A DNA stretch of 64,000 nucleotides from Polymyxa betae (lineage: Eukaryota; Endomyxa; Phytomyxea; Plasmodiophorida; Plasmodiophoridae), in contig RBZT01000499.1 in the NCBI GenBank assembly GCA_003693705.1, positions 1 to 64,000 on the forward strand, written 5' to 3'. The notes beneath the pieces are model-generated. The model had not been told where the DNA came from, did no database searches, and saw only the letters and a list, made by a program, of their open reading frames with translations. Both the position numbers and the translations under genes were made by a program. Numbering within the stretch: the stretch's first letter is position 1; each line of letters begins with the position of its first letter. Of this stretch, positions 1 through 9,902 are shown piece after piece.

Positions 1-112
1 TGCTTCTAAGAACCGGTCAAATGAACGTCGTAGAGTACTCAGCGCCTGTCATTTCAATTTGGCCTTTATTTGAGAAACCCCACACAGGATGCTCTGATTG
101 GCGCAACTTTAG

Positions 113-651
113 TACCGAGTTATCCCTCGATATAGTGACACCTTCAAATAGTGACATCCTCGATATAGTGACATCCAACCCTCCGACAATTAAATTTCCC
201 ATACTAATAGTGACACCCCCTGTCACTACCTCACTTTAGTGACAGGAACAGTATTCTCCAGTGATATGTCACGATTTGGAGGGACTGTAAAGCAGCTCTA
301 GGGGTCGTTTATTAGTCATTATATCTAAGCGTAACGTTTTAATTCTTGCTCAATACGTTCTATATGCATGTTAGCAATAGCAATGCCCGTCGATCGGAGA
401 TGGTCAGCGCAGGTTTGTAACGATTCTTTGGTCTTTGGCGCTCCCTTACCATGTCCCTCGCAATTGTAGCGAAGATAAATTGGATCCATTTCTTCCCACG
501 TTAACAAAGCTATTCTCAATTATGGGACCCAATATTAAAAAATGTTAAGGTTAGGGTTTTAGGGTTTATTTTAGATTGTGACACCCTCGGAATAGTGACA
601 CCAAACCCTCGAACAACTAGGTGTGTCACTATATCGAGGGATAACTCTGTA
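113..651. mobile_element. TA-flanked inverted-repeat transposon, non-autonomous
   Basis: The element spans 115-649 and is bounded by TA at 113-114 and 650-651. Its ends are near-perfect inverted repeats of about 26 bases: the left end reads CCGAGTTATCCCTCGATATA and the right end, reverse-complemented, CAGAGTTATCCCTCGATATA, both continuing into GTGACAC. TA duplication plus such TIRs is the mark of the Tc1/mariner superfamily. The word TAGTGACA recurs about five times in the first 130 bases and again near 593, like subterminal transposase-binding sites. A 64-codon minus-strand ORF (325-519) may be a transposase scrap, but I cannot identify it. A TTTTAGGG-type run lies at 549-568. Confidence 0.75.
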
Positions 652-653
652 CA

Positions 654-818
654 GCGGCGCCGAGTACGGCCAACGTCCTGCCGAGCCTGCAGGACATGTT
701 GGCGGAGATGCAGCAGCTGGCAGCGGGTCGGTCCGACCAGGACGACGACGATAACTGGCCGATCAATGACTTGCGTTTCTGTGAAGAGGTGCCACTGCAG
801 CTCGTCTGCGCCCGATAA
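654..818 (+). pseudogene. GC-rich coding remnant, unknown family
   Basis: Immediately right of the TA-flanked element, GC content jumps and one frame stays open from 654 to a TAA at 816-818. The peptide is alanine- and glutamine-rich, then acidic (a DQDDDDNW stretch), and ends PLQLVCAR. It looks like the C-terminal end of a protein whose 5' part is missing, as if the transposon had landed in it. The composition matches the transposon-derived blocks at 6-11 kb rather than the AT-rich host genes, so a transposon origin is likely. I do not recognise the family. Confidence 0.35.
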
Positions 819-1198
819 GTGTTTAGATGCAGAAGGATCCTGGGATCACGAGAGAATTTGCTATTTTTGTTGACAGCTATCTTCACCATACTCACTTTAA
901 TCAGACTCTTTAAAAAAATTGCCTCTTTAATGAAGACATTTCGCCTTTACTAAGTAAAGAAATTGCAAAATTGATTATGAATTCTCCTGAATATAACACC
1001 CTTGATCCAGATCTCCCTCTCATGCATTGTTGCGATTCATATCTTGCCGATAATGAAAAATGATCAAAAGGGGTATAGACATGATGACATAATTCTAGAA
1101 CTTGACAGAAGTCATTCTGGAATACCCAGTCTTAATCAGGTCTTTTCAGGTATGTCATCATAATTGCTCAAAGTGAACTTCGACAAGCAACTTTGATA
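819..1198. other. Intergenic, AT-rich
   Basis: No open frame of note. It probably contains the promoter and 5' leader of the PX-SH3 gene. I see no repeat or RNA gene. Confidence 0.5.
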
Positions 1199-2017
1199 AT
1201 GTCGTCATCAGGAAGCCAGAGTCGTACGTCAGCAATATGTGTCCCTGATGCCAATACACTCATAGATTCACGAGGCAAACTTCATATTGTATATCAGATT
1301 GAAATAAGATCCGGGTCTTATCAAAGAACCATATCCAAGAAGTATAGCGAATTTCGGCTATTTGACAAGATCTGGCGTTTAATGTAAGTGATGTGCTATT
1401 GTCATATTTCTTAGTGCTGAGTATTATGCAGGTATTCAAGTATCGATGTAAAACTTCCACCCAAGATATGGATTGGAAATAAGTCAGATAAGGTTGTGGC
1501 TGATCGTAAGACTGGACTCACTAAATACCTTAATGCATTGATCGTCCTGGATACACTATCGGCATCATTAAGCAAGTTTCTATCAGTACCTATAGAGATA
1601 ATAGACAGAATGAGAGATGAGTTCAAAACATTAGGTCCATGCTGTGACAAATATGGTGCTGGATGTGATTGCATTGATATATTGGAAAATGTATCAAATT
1701 CCAGTGCACAAAGTAAAGAGAATTCATTGAAGCTGATGAATACGCCCAACCGAAGCTCATCTGTACCTGTATCCAGTACCCAGACTCCAAGTATATCAAC
1801 AAATCATCCATCATCACAAGCACCTGTTGATGCAACTGATAGAAACACACCTCAGTTACGATGTATACGTCGGTTTGAAGCTCGAACTCCAGGTCAATTA
1901 TCCCTATTTGTTGGTGAAGTAGTTCAAGAATTAAAGACTGCTAATGGCTGGTATTATGGTAGAAATGCTCAAGGTCAAGAAGGATATTTCCCCAGTGATC
2001 ATGTGCAGAAATATTAA
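1199..2017 (+). CDS. PX domain plus C-terminal SH3 domain protein
   Basis: Two exons (1199-1383, 1432-2017) joined by a 48-base GT-AG intron give 256 residues. Residues about 17-125 form a phosphoinositide-binding PX domain: a basic patch before YSEF, then LPPK just after the splice junction. Residues about 202-256 form an SH3 domain (RRFEART, a WYYGRN core, GYFPSDHV). The linker is rich in serine, threonine and proline. PX-SH3 proteins are membrane-recruited adaptors, for example sorting nexins, Bem1-type scaffolds and NADPH-oxidase organisers. Nothing here decides among these. The start is the first ATG in frame; an upstream TTG is not preferred. Confidence 0.8.
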
Positions 2018-2107
2018 TTTCATCACATTGACACAGTACGTACAGCATTATCTGCAACATTTACTTCATATTCACAATCAAATACTACAAATCATAAATT
2101 ATTTGCT

Positions 2108-2593
2108 CTATTTCATTGATGGCCGTAAACGATCAATTGGTCCATGCTTGGCAACCTGCCATCCAATGGATTGATTTGTAGTTAACGGTGTCGAATATTT
2201 CTTCCATGGAGGGAGACCAGGTCGAGCTACAGACCATCCTAATTCATGCTTCATATGTGGGCGAAGCTCATCACCTGTCTGCTTATCAAGATGCATTGCT
2301 GGTTCACGAGGTAATTGCTTCTCAATATGTTGATTGATTAGAAAGTCATGTAGAGGACCACGACGTGCTCTATTTAACATAGATTCTTTAGCAGTGCTAT
2401 TGATATCTAATTATCAGTTCAATAAGATGTCATATAACATCAATTAATAACCAAGACCTGAATCTGTTGCCAAGAACCCATAGAACTCATACCAATCGTC
2501 AGTAGCCTGTTGTTCAGTTTCTATTCGCTGTCTCCAATTCTGATCCTCATGGACGCGATTGAGATTCTCCTCTTTACCTGTATTTGCAGCCAT
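2108..2593 (-). CDS. CIMIP1 / C20orf85-like ciliary microtubule inner protein
   Basis: Exons 2593-2458 and 2406-2108 with a 51-base intron encode 144 residues. The N-terminal block (VHEDQNWRQRIETE ... YEFYGFLA) and the C-terminal block (PLTTNQSIGWQVA) match the two conserved blocks of the vertebrate C20orf85/LLC1 family (W-x-x-R...GFL and TTQ.xIGWR), with similar total length (human about 137). Family members sit inside doublet microtubules of motile cilia, so this gene implies a flagellated stage. It ends 90 bases from the PX-SH3 gene in convergent orientation and lies head-to-tail behind the DNAJC11-like gene. The family is assigned from remembered motifs and not verified by search. Confidence 0.7.
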
Positions 2594-2709
2594 TACGTGC
2601 AAGATGTCGAATGGTACACAACCGATCTCGACTGAATCTAATCATAGAATCTTTCAGATCGAATGCTTCATATTGGCAAGTTACAGTGAGTATAATGTTT
2701 ATCAAGACA

Positions 2710-3823
2710 CTACATTGATTTAACAGTGTTCCTATCAAGTTTAGAAGGAGACCAACGAGATTTCACCAGCAAGCTTGTAGCAATCACAAAAACGAGCGAA
2801 ATTCCGGCATATCTTAGAGTACGAAGACGTTTCTTATGAGTCAGTTCCTGCAGGCGATTTCGACGTTGAATTGCACTCTTCCGGGTGGGAAACGTTATAG
2901 ATGTGCTGTATAGATGATGTTCTTTGATATCTATTCGACTAACTGAATGAGATCTCATTGGAACTCGAACTTCATCAGCGTCAGAATAACAAATCTGATG
3001 GAGAACCTTCTGAAATATATATCGAATAAATAGTTGCTTATCAGGTTCATTTGGACAGGGGTCGTAAAATCCATCCTAAGCACAGTTAGGTAGAAAATTG
3101 CTTGAATACCAATTTCAATACAAGGAACATTTTAGTCTTGGAATGGTCAACAAGTTCGGACGAATGTACCATACATTGAACTGGAACAGTGACATCAATA
3201 CAGCCGCCTGGCAGCCTATCTAATGCACCACGATGCTTCAGGTCACCGTATAAAGCTTTTACAATGATCAATCCATCACGCTGGCATTCAGTAGAGCGTC
3301 TTGAGTTAACAGTTTCTGTCATATTAGTAACTATTGTAATAGCTCGCAAACGAAGCTGAGAAATGACTTCGTGGATCTCGCATTCAGAGACATATCTCTT
3401 CTGATGTTGAATATCATAGAGCAAACGATGATAGCGATCCCTTAGAACCTAAACGAATAAAGATCTTAAAGTTGAGAGCAACAGATAATGAGTCGTTACC
3501 TGACCAGCAGTAGTGATTCGATAGAATTTCTCTTTATCATAACATGAGGCTGACGCTCGGTCTGGATGGTATCGCTTAACAAGACGTCGATATGCACTCT
3601 GTACTTCAGCAGTGCTGGCATTAACATCAAGCCCTAGATTAATTAGAACTCAAACCTTGAAAAAATTCAAAGAGAATCAACCTAGGATTGCATAAGCATC
3701 TTGATCCTGACCGCCTTTCTGGAGCAGTAGGCTATCATCATCTTCCTCGGAAGTCTCATAATCAGGTTCAGGCAATGCAGGTAGTGAAATATGTCCTAAA
3801 CGGTCATCATTAACAACGACCAT
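2710..3823 (-). CDS. DNAJC11-like J-domain protein (mitochondrial, MICOS-associated family)
   Basis: Four exons (3823-3682, 3633-3500, 3448-3122, 3075-2710) give 322 residues. Residues about 43-105 form a J domain with the HPD tripeptide (KRYHPDRAS). The rest matches the DNAJC11-specific C-terminal domain DUF3395: GLIIVKALYG, CIDVTVPVQC, DGFYDPC and a VLHQI core. Family members contact the MICOS/SAM complex and act in cristae organisation. The protein is much shorter than human DNAJC11 (559): the central beta-rich region is missing. It carries an extra C-terminal hydrophobic helix (YAGISLVFVIATSLLV) followed by basic residues. The third intron donor could be 3121 or 3109; 3121 gives the usual intron size. 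Confidence 0.85.
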
Positions 3824-3926
3824 GTCGTTGATGAGATAGGAGAAGATATAGTTGATAAAGCTGTTATAAACACGGAGGTCGCAATATCAATACAGGAAGA
3901 TATGTTACAAATTGGAAGTGAGTAAT

Positions 3927-4050
3927 AGAGAGAGTGATCTCATAGATCTGATATACACAGACCAATCACTATCCATATATCGTTCTCTAGAGAGAGTGAT
4001 CTCATAGATCTGATATACACAGACCAATCACTATCCAGATATCATTCTCT
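3927..4050. repeat. 62-bp tandem duplication in a bidirectional promoter
   Basis: Two head-to-tail copies, 3927-3988 and 3989-4050, differ at only two or three bases near their 3' ends. Each contains GTGATCTCATAGATCTGATA, which has partial dyad symmetry. They fill the space between the divergently transcribed DNAJC11-like gene (start 3823) and TRAPPC13 (start 4115), so they double any regulatory site carried by the unit. Confidence 0.9.
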
Positions 4051-4114
4051 ATTCATATTGCTACAATTTCCTATTCACACATCTTATATCATATTCAGAC
4101 GCATCTTGCTGATA

Positions 4115-5506
4115 ATGCCTTCTTCCATGTCATCTGGCAATCTATCGCCATCCGCCATTACTACCCAGGGTCCATTCTGCATCCGAATCAAAAAGCTGGA
4201 GTTGCCTCGCCTGCAGAGTACCCGCTTGACAACGAATGATTCACAGCAGCCTTCGATTTTACTTCTGAATGAGGGATTTGGTTCAGTGTTTGTTGGTGAA
4301 AAGTTTCGAGCTCTTGTTCATGTATCTGCTACTGAAACTGTGGGCGATGTTGCTGTATCATTGTTTATGAGAACTTCCATGCCCGATACATCGCTATTCA
4401 AATCTGACATCATTGCACAAATGTCTGATGGCGATTGGCGAGAATTCGCTATTGAATGTGACATTGCAAGTCCTGGCTTACATCAGTAAGTTAGTTATCA
4501 ATCTATTATTTGCCCTGCTTTATTGCTTTCAGAATAGTATGCAATATTGATTATACAGAAATAGATTCTACTTCACAATCTGTATTTTCCCGTATGTTCA
4601 AATTTCAAGCCCTTCCACCGTTCACAACATCGCGTTGGATTTCCAACATTCTGGTATCTTTGTATTTTTTTATCATTATTGATACATAACCACTATGCAG
4701 ACCAAGTATTTCTTCAGTTTCGAAATTACGAACCTAATTCCAGCTAGTGTTGTTATTAGGTCAATTCAGTTTTTATTGAATCCATCATCTATTGCACCCA
4801 TGTCTACTAACTTTACAGTCGATGATCAATTTGATAAGTATTTAGTTTCGAATTGTGTATGGTCAACATTTAGAGTTGTTCTTAGAGAAGTCATATTGAA
4901 CGAATCTGAAAGTTTTTGTACTACTTCAATTGTTACGTGGAATCGCTCCTCTGATACCGAAATCCCGCCTTGTTCATTGGCAGGCCGGTTTGAGATACAT
5001 TGGAGTCAATTAGTCAGCGGTTTGTTCAGCTTTAAAGAATTTGCCTATTATGCTGTGCTGAACGTTGGTCTAGGTGAATCTGGACTGTTCAAGTCAGCAA
5101 TGATTAATTTCGTCTCCCCCGACGATTTAAAAATATCAGTAGTCAAAGCGCCGTCCTCAGCTCAATTAGAGGTTGTGTTTACTGTTCAATTACTGATTAT
5201 TAACGCGAATCAAATCGACCGCAACGACATCCGCATCGAATTTGTTAGAGACAGATTATCGTTCTTAAGACCATCAGGACCTGTTTCTCAGGTGATTATT
5301 ATTACAACTGTGATAACTTTCAGACTAACTATTGCGGCTCAAAGAACATTGGAAAACTTCCCCAAGGATCCAGCCTCAGATATTCCATTGATATTGTAGG
5401 ATTAGCGACAGGAGTTCATGCGCTAAATGGAATCCGATTATCTTGCCCATCCACTGGTCGGGTATATGATTTTGATCAACTTTGTCAGATAGAAATTTTT
5501 CGCTAG
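4115..5506 (+). CDS. TRAPPC13: TRAPP complex subunit 13 (TRAPPC13 / DUF974)
   Basis: Exons 4115-4485, 4533-4653, 4701-5291 and 5324-5506 give 421 residues, matching the family's length. Recognisable family landmarks are the early LLLNEGFGSVFVGE strand (human LLLPQSFGNIYLGE), the RMFKFQALPPF strand (human FFKFQVLKPL), and the C-terminal G-V-H-A-L-N-G-I-R-L block leading to YDFDQL. TRAPPC13 is a subunit of the metazoan-type TRAPPII/III tethering complexes acting at Golgi and autophagy membranes. Introns are 47, 47 and only 32 bases. The 32-base intron is required to reach the conserved C-terminus, since read-through gives a diverging frame that ends at 5399. Confidence 0.85.
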
Positions 5507-5949
5507 TAAAGAAATATTCTATATGTGCCTTTAACAAAGAGAGAAAATGGGATCGGAAAAGTGACGATATCATGGTCCCAATAAAAACGGTTGGTAATAT
5601 GATAGCTGCGTTCCTATCCAGGTCGGGCAAAGTCCTGTTTTTTTCTAGATGTGATAACTAAAGCTTTACCTTTAATAAGAGGTAGCCTTATGGAAGAAGT
5701 CGAGTACCGGTAGTTGAATTTTCCGATGTAAGAAACGAAGACTAAAAGCGAACTAAGGGGACGAGAACGACGCCCCCAGAGCGGGGTGCGAAAAAGTGAT
5801 ATCGGGAACATAAACAAATTCCGTGCGCATTCCGTAAATTTTTCAACGTCAGTTTCAGTCACAGAATCATAAAGTGGGTGTAACATTGTCTATCCGTTTA
5901 TAAACTGGAATCTGGATCTGAGAGCTGCATCACCGGATCGGAGCGTTAC
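5507..5949. other. Intergenic boundary of the transposon-rich block
   Basis: Composition rises from AT-rich to GC-rich toward the Helitron remnant. A motif reading TACCGGTAGTTGAATTTT near 5703 recurs, slightly altered, near 11460 on the far side of the transposon block. A short stretch around 5788 is also similar, in inverted orientation, to one near 11505. I see no gene. Confidence 0.4.
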
Positions 5950-6086
5950 TGCCTGCTGGAGATAACGACCGTCCTCTGTTCGCGCAGATGTAGATTTACT
6001 ACGCCGAACAGCAGGATTCGATCCGGGGCCAAATGTATTGACCCAATTGTCGATGCAGGAAGCGCGGCGCCCTGCACGTTCCGACC

Positions 6087-6825
6087 ATGTCCGCGATCGC
6101 CTGGACATATGCCATTCAGATCGGGACCGTTATGGCACGCAACAACCCGTTCGCAAGGTCGTTTTACCATGCCGGGCAACTTCTCCAGCAGGCCGTCGCT
6201 CGCGGTGAGCCAGTCCCCGATGCTCGGTTCGTTCGTGGCATATTCAACTTGCCGACCGCTCAGGAGATCGCCGTGATTCTGCCGGGTGCTGGCGACGCCC
6301 ATGAACCCACTGAGCAAAACATCCGTGTCCGTGTCCGATCAGCGGGACTGCGACGCATCTCCCACCTGCACCAAACGTAAACTCCGTTGCAGTTCCCGTT
6401 CTGATGTTCCCCTGTGGTGACTTCGGAGACTATTTGGGAATTCCGCGCGCTTGTTGTGGTTTGGGCGGCCGGTTGACGCCGAGAGTTTGCTCCAGAGAAC
6501 CGAGAACGAGGCGATTATGACGCCGCGATTGATTCCGCCGACAGCCCTGATGACGCTGTTGACGAGGTTGCTGATCGTGATGACAATCGACGTGGCCCAC
6601 GTCAGAACGTTACTCCATTGCAGTATTTCAGGTTGTTAAATTTTGATTCGCATTTTAGGGTTTTCTGACCATGTGTGTGTGTGTTTTAGGTACTGTCTGA
6701 TGGTCCGTCCTGACAATTACATTCTGCAGTTCGGCCGGTTATTTGACCAAAGGCTGCTGGATGCTTATTTTACGATGGAGACCTGCCGATTCAACTTTCA
6801 CCGCCAGAACCAGTCCGTTCTCCGC
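6087..6825 (+). pseudogene. Helitron pre-Rep segments, frameshifted
   Basis: Frame 6087-6380 contains NNPFARSFYHAG followed by FNLPTAQEIAVILPG, corresponding to the NP-F...PTA-x-E-(V/I)A motifs upstream of the Helitron Rep domain. After frame breaks around 6400-6640, the stretch up to 6825 reads QYFRYCLMVR, then GRLFDQRLLDAYFTME, then RQNQSVLR. This is the classic QYF...GRLFQQYLVDAY...NQ..LR block of Helitron proteins. Several stops interrupt the segment, so it cannot be translated as one protein. Confidence 0.8.
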
Positions 6826-7645
6826 TAGGGTTCCGATCGGTACCGGTAGTACCGGCTACCGAAGCACATAAAGACTGAAAGTCTCAGAACAAAACCCAAA
6901 TTTCATTATAACACTTCATCTGTCATTTCAATACTTTAAATCTCATTCCCCAAATATCAGTGCACTTGAAATTTCTTCTTTGAGTCGATGACTGTGAAGA
7001 CCAATAAAATCACGACCGCAGTTCATAATCATTTTCACTGAGACCGATGAATCTGGGTTAGAGAGTATCTTTCCCAACTTCATTAAAACCCGATTGGATC
7101 GACCTGAGTGCCGTCGCAAGGAAGGCTGAGATATTTATCAAATTTGTCCATGTCCTCACCGTTTGAGAAGCAAAGAGGATGGTCCCCTCTGTCTCTGTTG
7201 CTTATCTGATCATAAACAGTCCCCTTGGGTTTATCGGGTGTTGAACAATTTCCATTTGAACTGATTTCAGCATTTTTGGGGTCAATCTCGGTTCCAGATG
7301 CTGAATCAGGTGATGATACGTTTGACACAAGGCTACTGCCGGAGCTTTCACTTAACACTATGGGCTCGTAATCATTCACGACAGGATCGAAAACTCCAAT
7401 CCTTAGATTGGCGCGAAGGAAAGGTGCATTTACGGGGCACAGTGGAGCGTTAGCCGTTCGCTTCCGTGAATGAAGCAAGATTTCAAGAAGGGTTTCAAAG
7501 TCCGACACGCAGATTTTCCAGCACTCACTATTCCTAGGCGGGTAGTGTCGGTAGTCGGGTCGGGTACCACCCATCTACCGGTATCCGACCGGGAGACTAC
7601 CGGAGCGCCGGTCGTCGGGTACTACCGGTATCGATCGGAACCCTA
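6826..7645. mobile_element. 820-bp hAT-type transposon nested in the Helitron
   Basis: The element begins TAGGGTTCCGATCGG and ends with the inverted copy CCGATCGGAACCCTA. It is flanked by a perfect 8-base duplication TTCTCCGC (6818-6825 and 7646-7653). An 8-bp target duplication and TAGGG termini are typical of hAT elements. When the insert and one target copy are removed, the Helitron frame runs straight through from NQSVLR to the following Rep sequence, confirming insertion into a once-intact Helitron. The TIR region is rich in the self-complementary words ACCGGT and TACCGG. Confidence 0.9.
6943..7574 (-). pseudogene. hAT transposase remnant with C-terminal dimerisation region
   Basis: A minus-strand frame (7574-7083) ends in a DKFDKYLSLP ... 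VDPIGF segment and then a stop. The next frame continues ILSNPDSSVSVKMIM, then NCGRDFIGLHSHRL, and ends SSALIFGE at 6943. This is the layout of the hAT C-terminal dimerisation domain (DELxxYL ... LS.PxSSxxxExxFS..G ... R..L). The catalytic core is absent and a frameshift separates the two parts, so the element is non-autonomous. Confidence 0.65.
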
Positions 7646-9250
7646 TTCTCCGCACCCACACGTATCAAGGCGTTTACGACCAGATCCGTGCTGGCGAAGG
7701 CAACCTCGAAGATGTCATGCAGCGCATCATCCTGCCTTCAACTTTCATTGGTTCGCCGTGGGATCAGTTCCAACAGTACCAGGATGCGATGGCGATCGTG
7801 ATCGAGTACTTACGGGAAACTGGATTTGCTTGTCACCTACACCTGCAATCCCGGCTGGGAGGAGATTCGGCGAGAGCTGTTACCCGGACAAGAGGCGCGT
7901 GATCGTCCCGACCTCTTCTGTCGAGTGTTCGATCAGCGTCGAGTGGCGTTCCTGCATTTGACCAAGAAGCGAATCCTTGGCCGTGTCGTGGCCTTCGTCG
8001 CCGTGGTCGAGTTCCAGAAGCGTGGTCTGCCGCACATGCACGCGATTCTATGGCTTCAAAACGAGGACAAGTTCCGCACGCTCCAGGACGTCGACGCGAT
8101 ATTTTCTGCGGAACTGCCCGACCCCGATCGCGACCCGGACCTGAACGCGACTGTCTTACGGACCATGTTGCACCGATATTCCAGCCGATACCAACCGGAG
8201 CCCGATGCCCCCTGCAGGTACGGCTACCCGAAGCCGTTGGTGGACGAGACTCTCGCAGTCCAAGGCACCTTTCCCAGGTATCGTCGACGCGATCTCGGCC
8301 GCACTGTCGTTGATCGGAATGGTGGTGTGCTCACCAATCGGCATGTGGTTCCGTACAATCCCTATATCTCCAGGGTTGAGGACACCAATGTCAATGTCGA
8401 ATGCTGCTTCTCCATCGGCTCCGTCAAGTACCTGTTTAAGTAAGTCCACAAGGGCCACGATCGCGCAACGTTCGCCCTTGACGTGGGCGGCCCTTTCGAC
8501 GTTCCAGATCGCGCCGGCCATCGGGTTCGTGGAACTGCTGCTGTAATCGGCGATGCGCCTGCTGTTGCGGTCTTGCGGACGACGGCCAAGAATCGGCCCC
8601 TTCTGTTGTGAATGAGATCGACGATTTCGTTGACGGTCGCTATGTGTCCTCGAGGGAGTCAGCGTATCGCCTGTCTGGCTTTCGTCTCCGATGGCGCTCA
8701 CCCAACGTCCTGCGGCTGCCGGTGCAACTCGACGGGCAGCAACGCGTGTTGTTCGATCCTGCAGATCCCCGTTCCGTGGAGCGCATCGTTCAAGGTGCTC
8801 CGCCGGAAACCAAGCGGACGGCGTTCTTCCGGCTCTGCGACGGTACCCCGCAAGCTCGCGTGTTCTTCTACCACGAGGTGCCGCGGATTATTCGTTCAGG
8901 GACGGCCTTTGGGTTCGCAGAATTCCGACAGCGGGCGCAGCCTTCTATTTCACGTTTGGCGTTCGTCGACCCGCGCAATTCGGAGTTGTTCCATTTGCGT
9001 CTACTGCTGCTGTCCTTGCCCGCGCCGCATTCGTACTATCAATTGCGCACCTTCCGCGACGTGCTACATCCGACCTTTAGGGAAGCGTGTCTGGCGCGCG
9101 ATCTGCTCCACTGCGACCGCGAGTGGGGAGCGTTGCCTATCGGAGGCTGCCACGTTCCAGATGCCGACCCAGATTCGCCGACTGTTCGCCCGCCTCTTGG
9201 TGTACTGCAACCCGGTACGGCCTGATGTCCTCTTCAACACGTTCCTCACT
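7646..9250 (+). pseudogene. Helitron Rep (HUH nuclease) and post-Rep region, broken
   Basis: After the hAT element the frame reads ILPSTFIGSPWDQFQQYQDA, then (with a break near 7825) VTYTCNPGW, then FQKRGLPHMHAILWL, the HUH metal-binding motif. The two-tyrosine motif reads KYLFK and then TAA (8441-8443) exactly where the second catalytic tyrosine should stand, followed in frame by VHKGHDRA. Further on come NEIDDFVDGRYVSSRESAYR (from 8608) and a TFREACLARDLL block before another frameshift near 9125. The Tyr codon lost to a stop and at least three frameshifts show it is dead. Confidence 0.85.
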
Positions 9251-9527
9251 AAGATCTCCGAGGACATCAGCCGCCGCCGACAACGTCGCTTGCTGTTGGT
9301 ACCTCCTGCTGCACCAATTCCGGACCGGACCGACCAGTACTACGTCCTGGTGATCCTCGACCGCATTCTCGTGTTGCTGGGGTCTTCCCTGAACGCGTTC
9401 CCATCCCTGCCAATACGATCGTTCCAAGATCAAGACCACGGCGACGTGGTGGTTCCTGACCACGCCGACGAGTTGATCGAACAGCTGCTGGCTTCGCAGG
9501 ACGTTGCTGCTGATCCGTTAGCCTGTA

Positions 9528-9902
9528 TTGACCGACACGAACGCAACTTCGATCCAGATCTTGAACGCCGATCAACGACATGCTTACGACGCGATCCTGG
9601 CCGCCATTAACGACGCAGACCTCGCTCCCGCCAGCGTCACGGACTCGCACCTCTACTTCCTCCTCGGTCCGGCCGGCACCGGCAAGACGTTCACCATCAA
9701 CACGATTATCGGCGCGATTCGCTCCAGCGGACGCATTGCGATCGTGAGTTCGTCGTCCGGCATCCCGGCGCTGCTGCTGCATGGCGGTCGTACGGCACAT
9801 TCCACATTCATGATCCTAGTCAGCAACCTGCACGGCGATTGTGTCTATGCGCTGCCCCTCGACTACGACATAGCGGCCCAGATTCGCGACTCGCATCGAT
9901 AA
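9528..9902 (+). pseudogene. Helitron Pif1-family helicase, N-terminal fragment
   Basis: The frame contains [12 protein letters not shown] and a Walker A motif GPAGTGKT (about 9666-9689), then [20 protein letters not shown], the Pif1/Helitron helicase motif Ia region. It stops at 9900-9902 before the Walker B and later motifs. Only about a quarter of the helicase is present. Confidence 0.85.

Larger units (their letters stand above)
5950..9902 (+). mobile_element. Decayed Helitron (RepHel transposon)
   Basis: A GC-rich block whose plus strand carries, in canonical order, the pieces of a Helitron RepHel protein in several broken frames: pre-Rep region (6087-6825), Rep/HUH nuclease (7654-8443 and on to about 9250) and a Pif1-family helicase start (9528-9902). 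A hAT element (6826-7645) interrupts it between two coding segments. The outer ends are not located: I did not find a convincing 5' TC or 3' CTRR hairpin, so the limits are those of the coding remnants. Base composition differs sharply from neighbouring host genes. Confidence 0.85.

Noticed and set aside
5946-6317. 123-codon minus-strand ORF
   Set aside because: It is the antisense shadow of the Helitron pre-Rep frame, which carries recognisable motifs on the plus strand.
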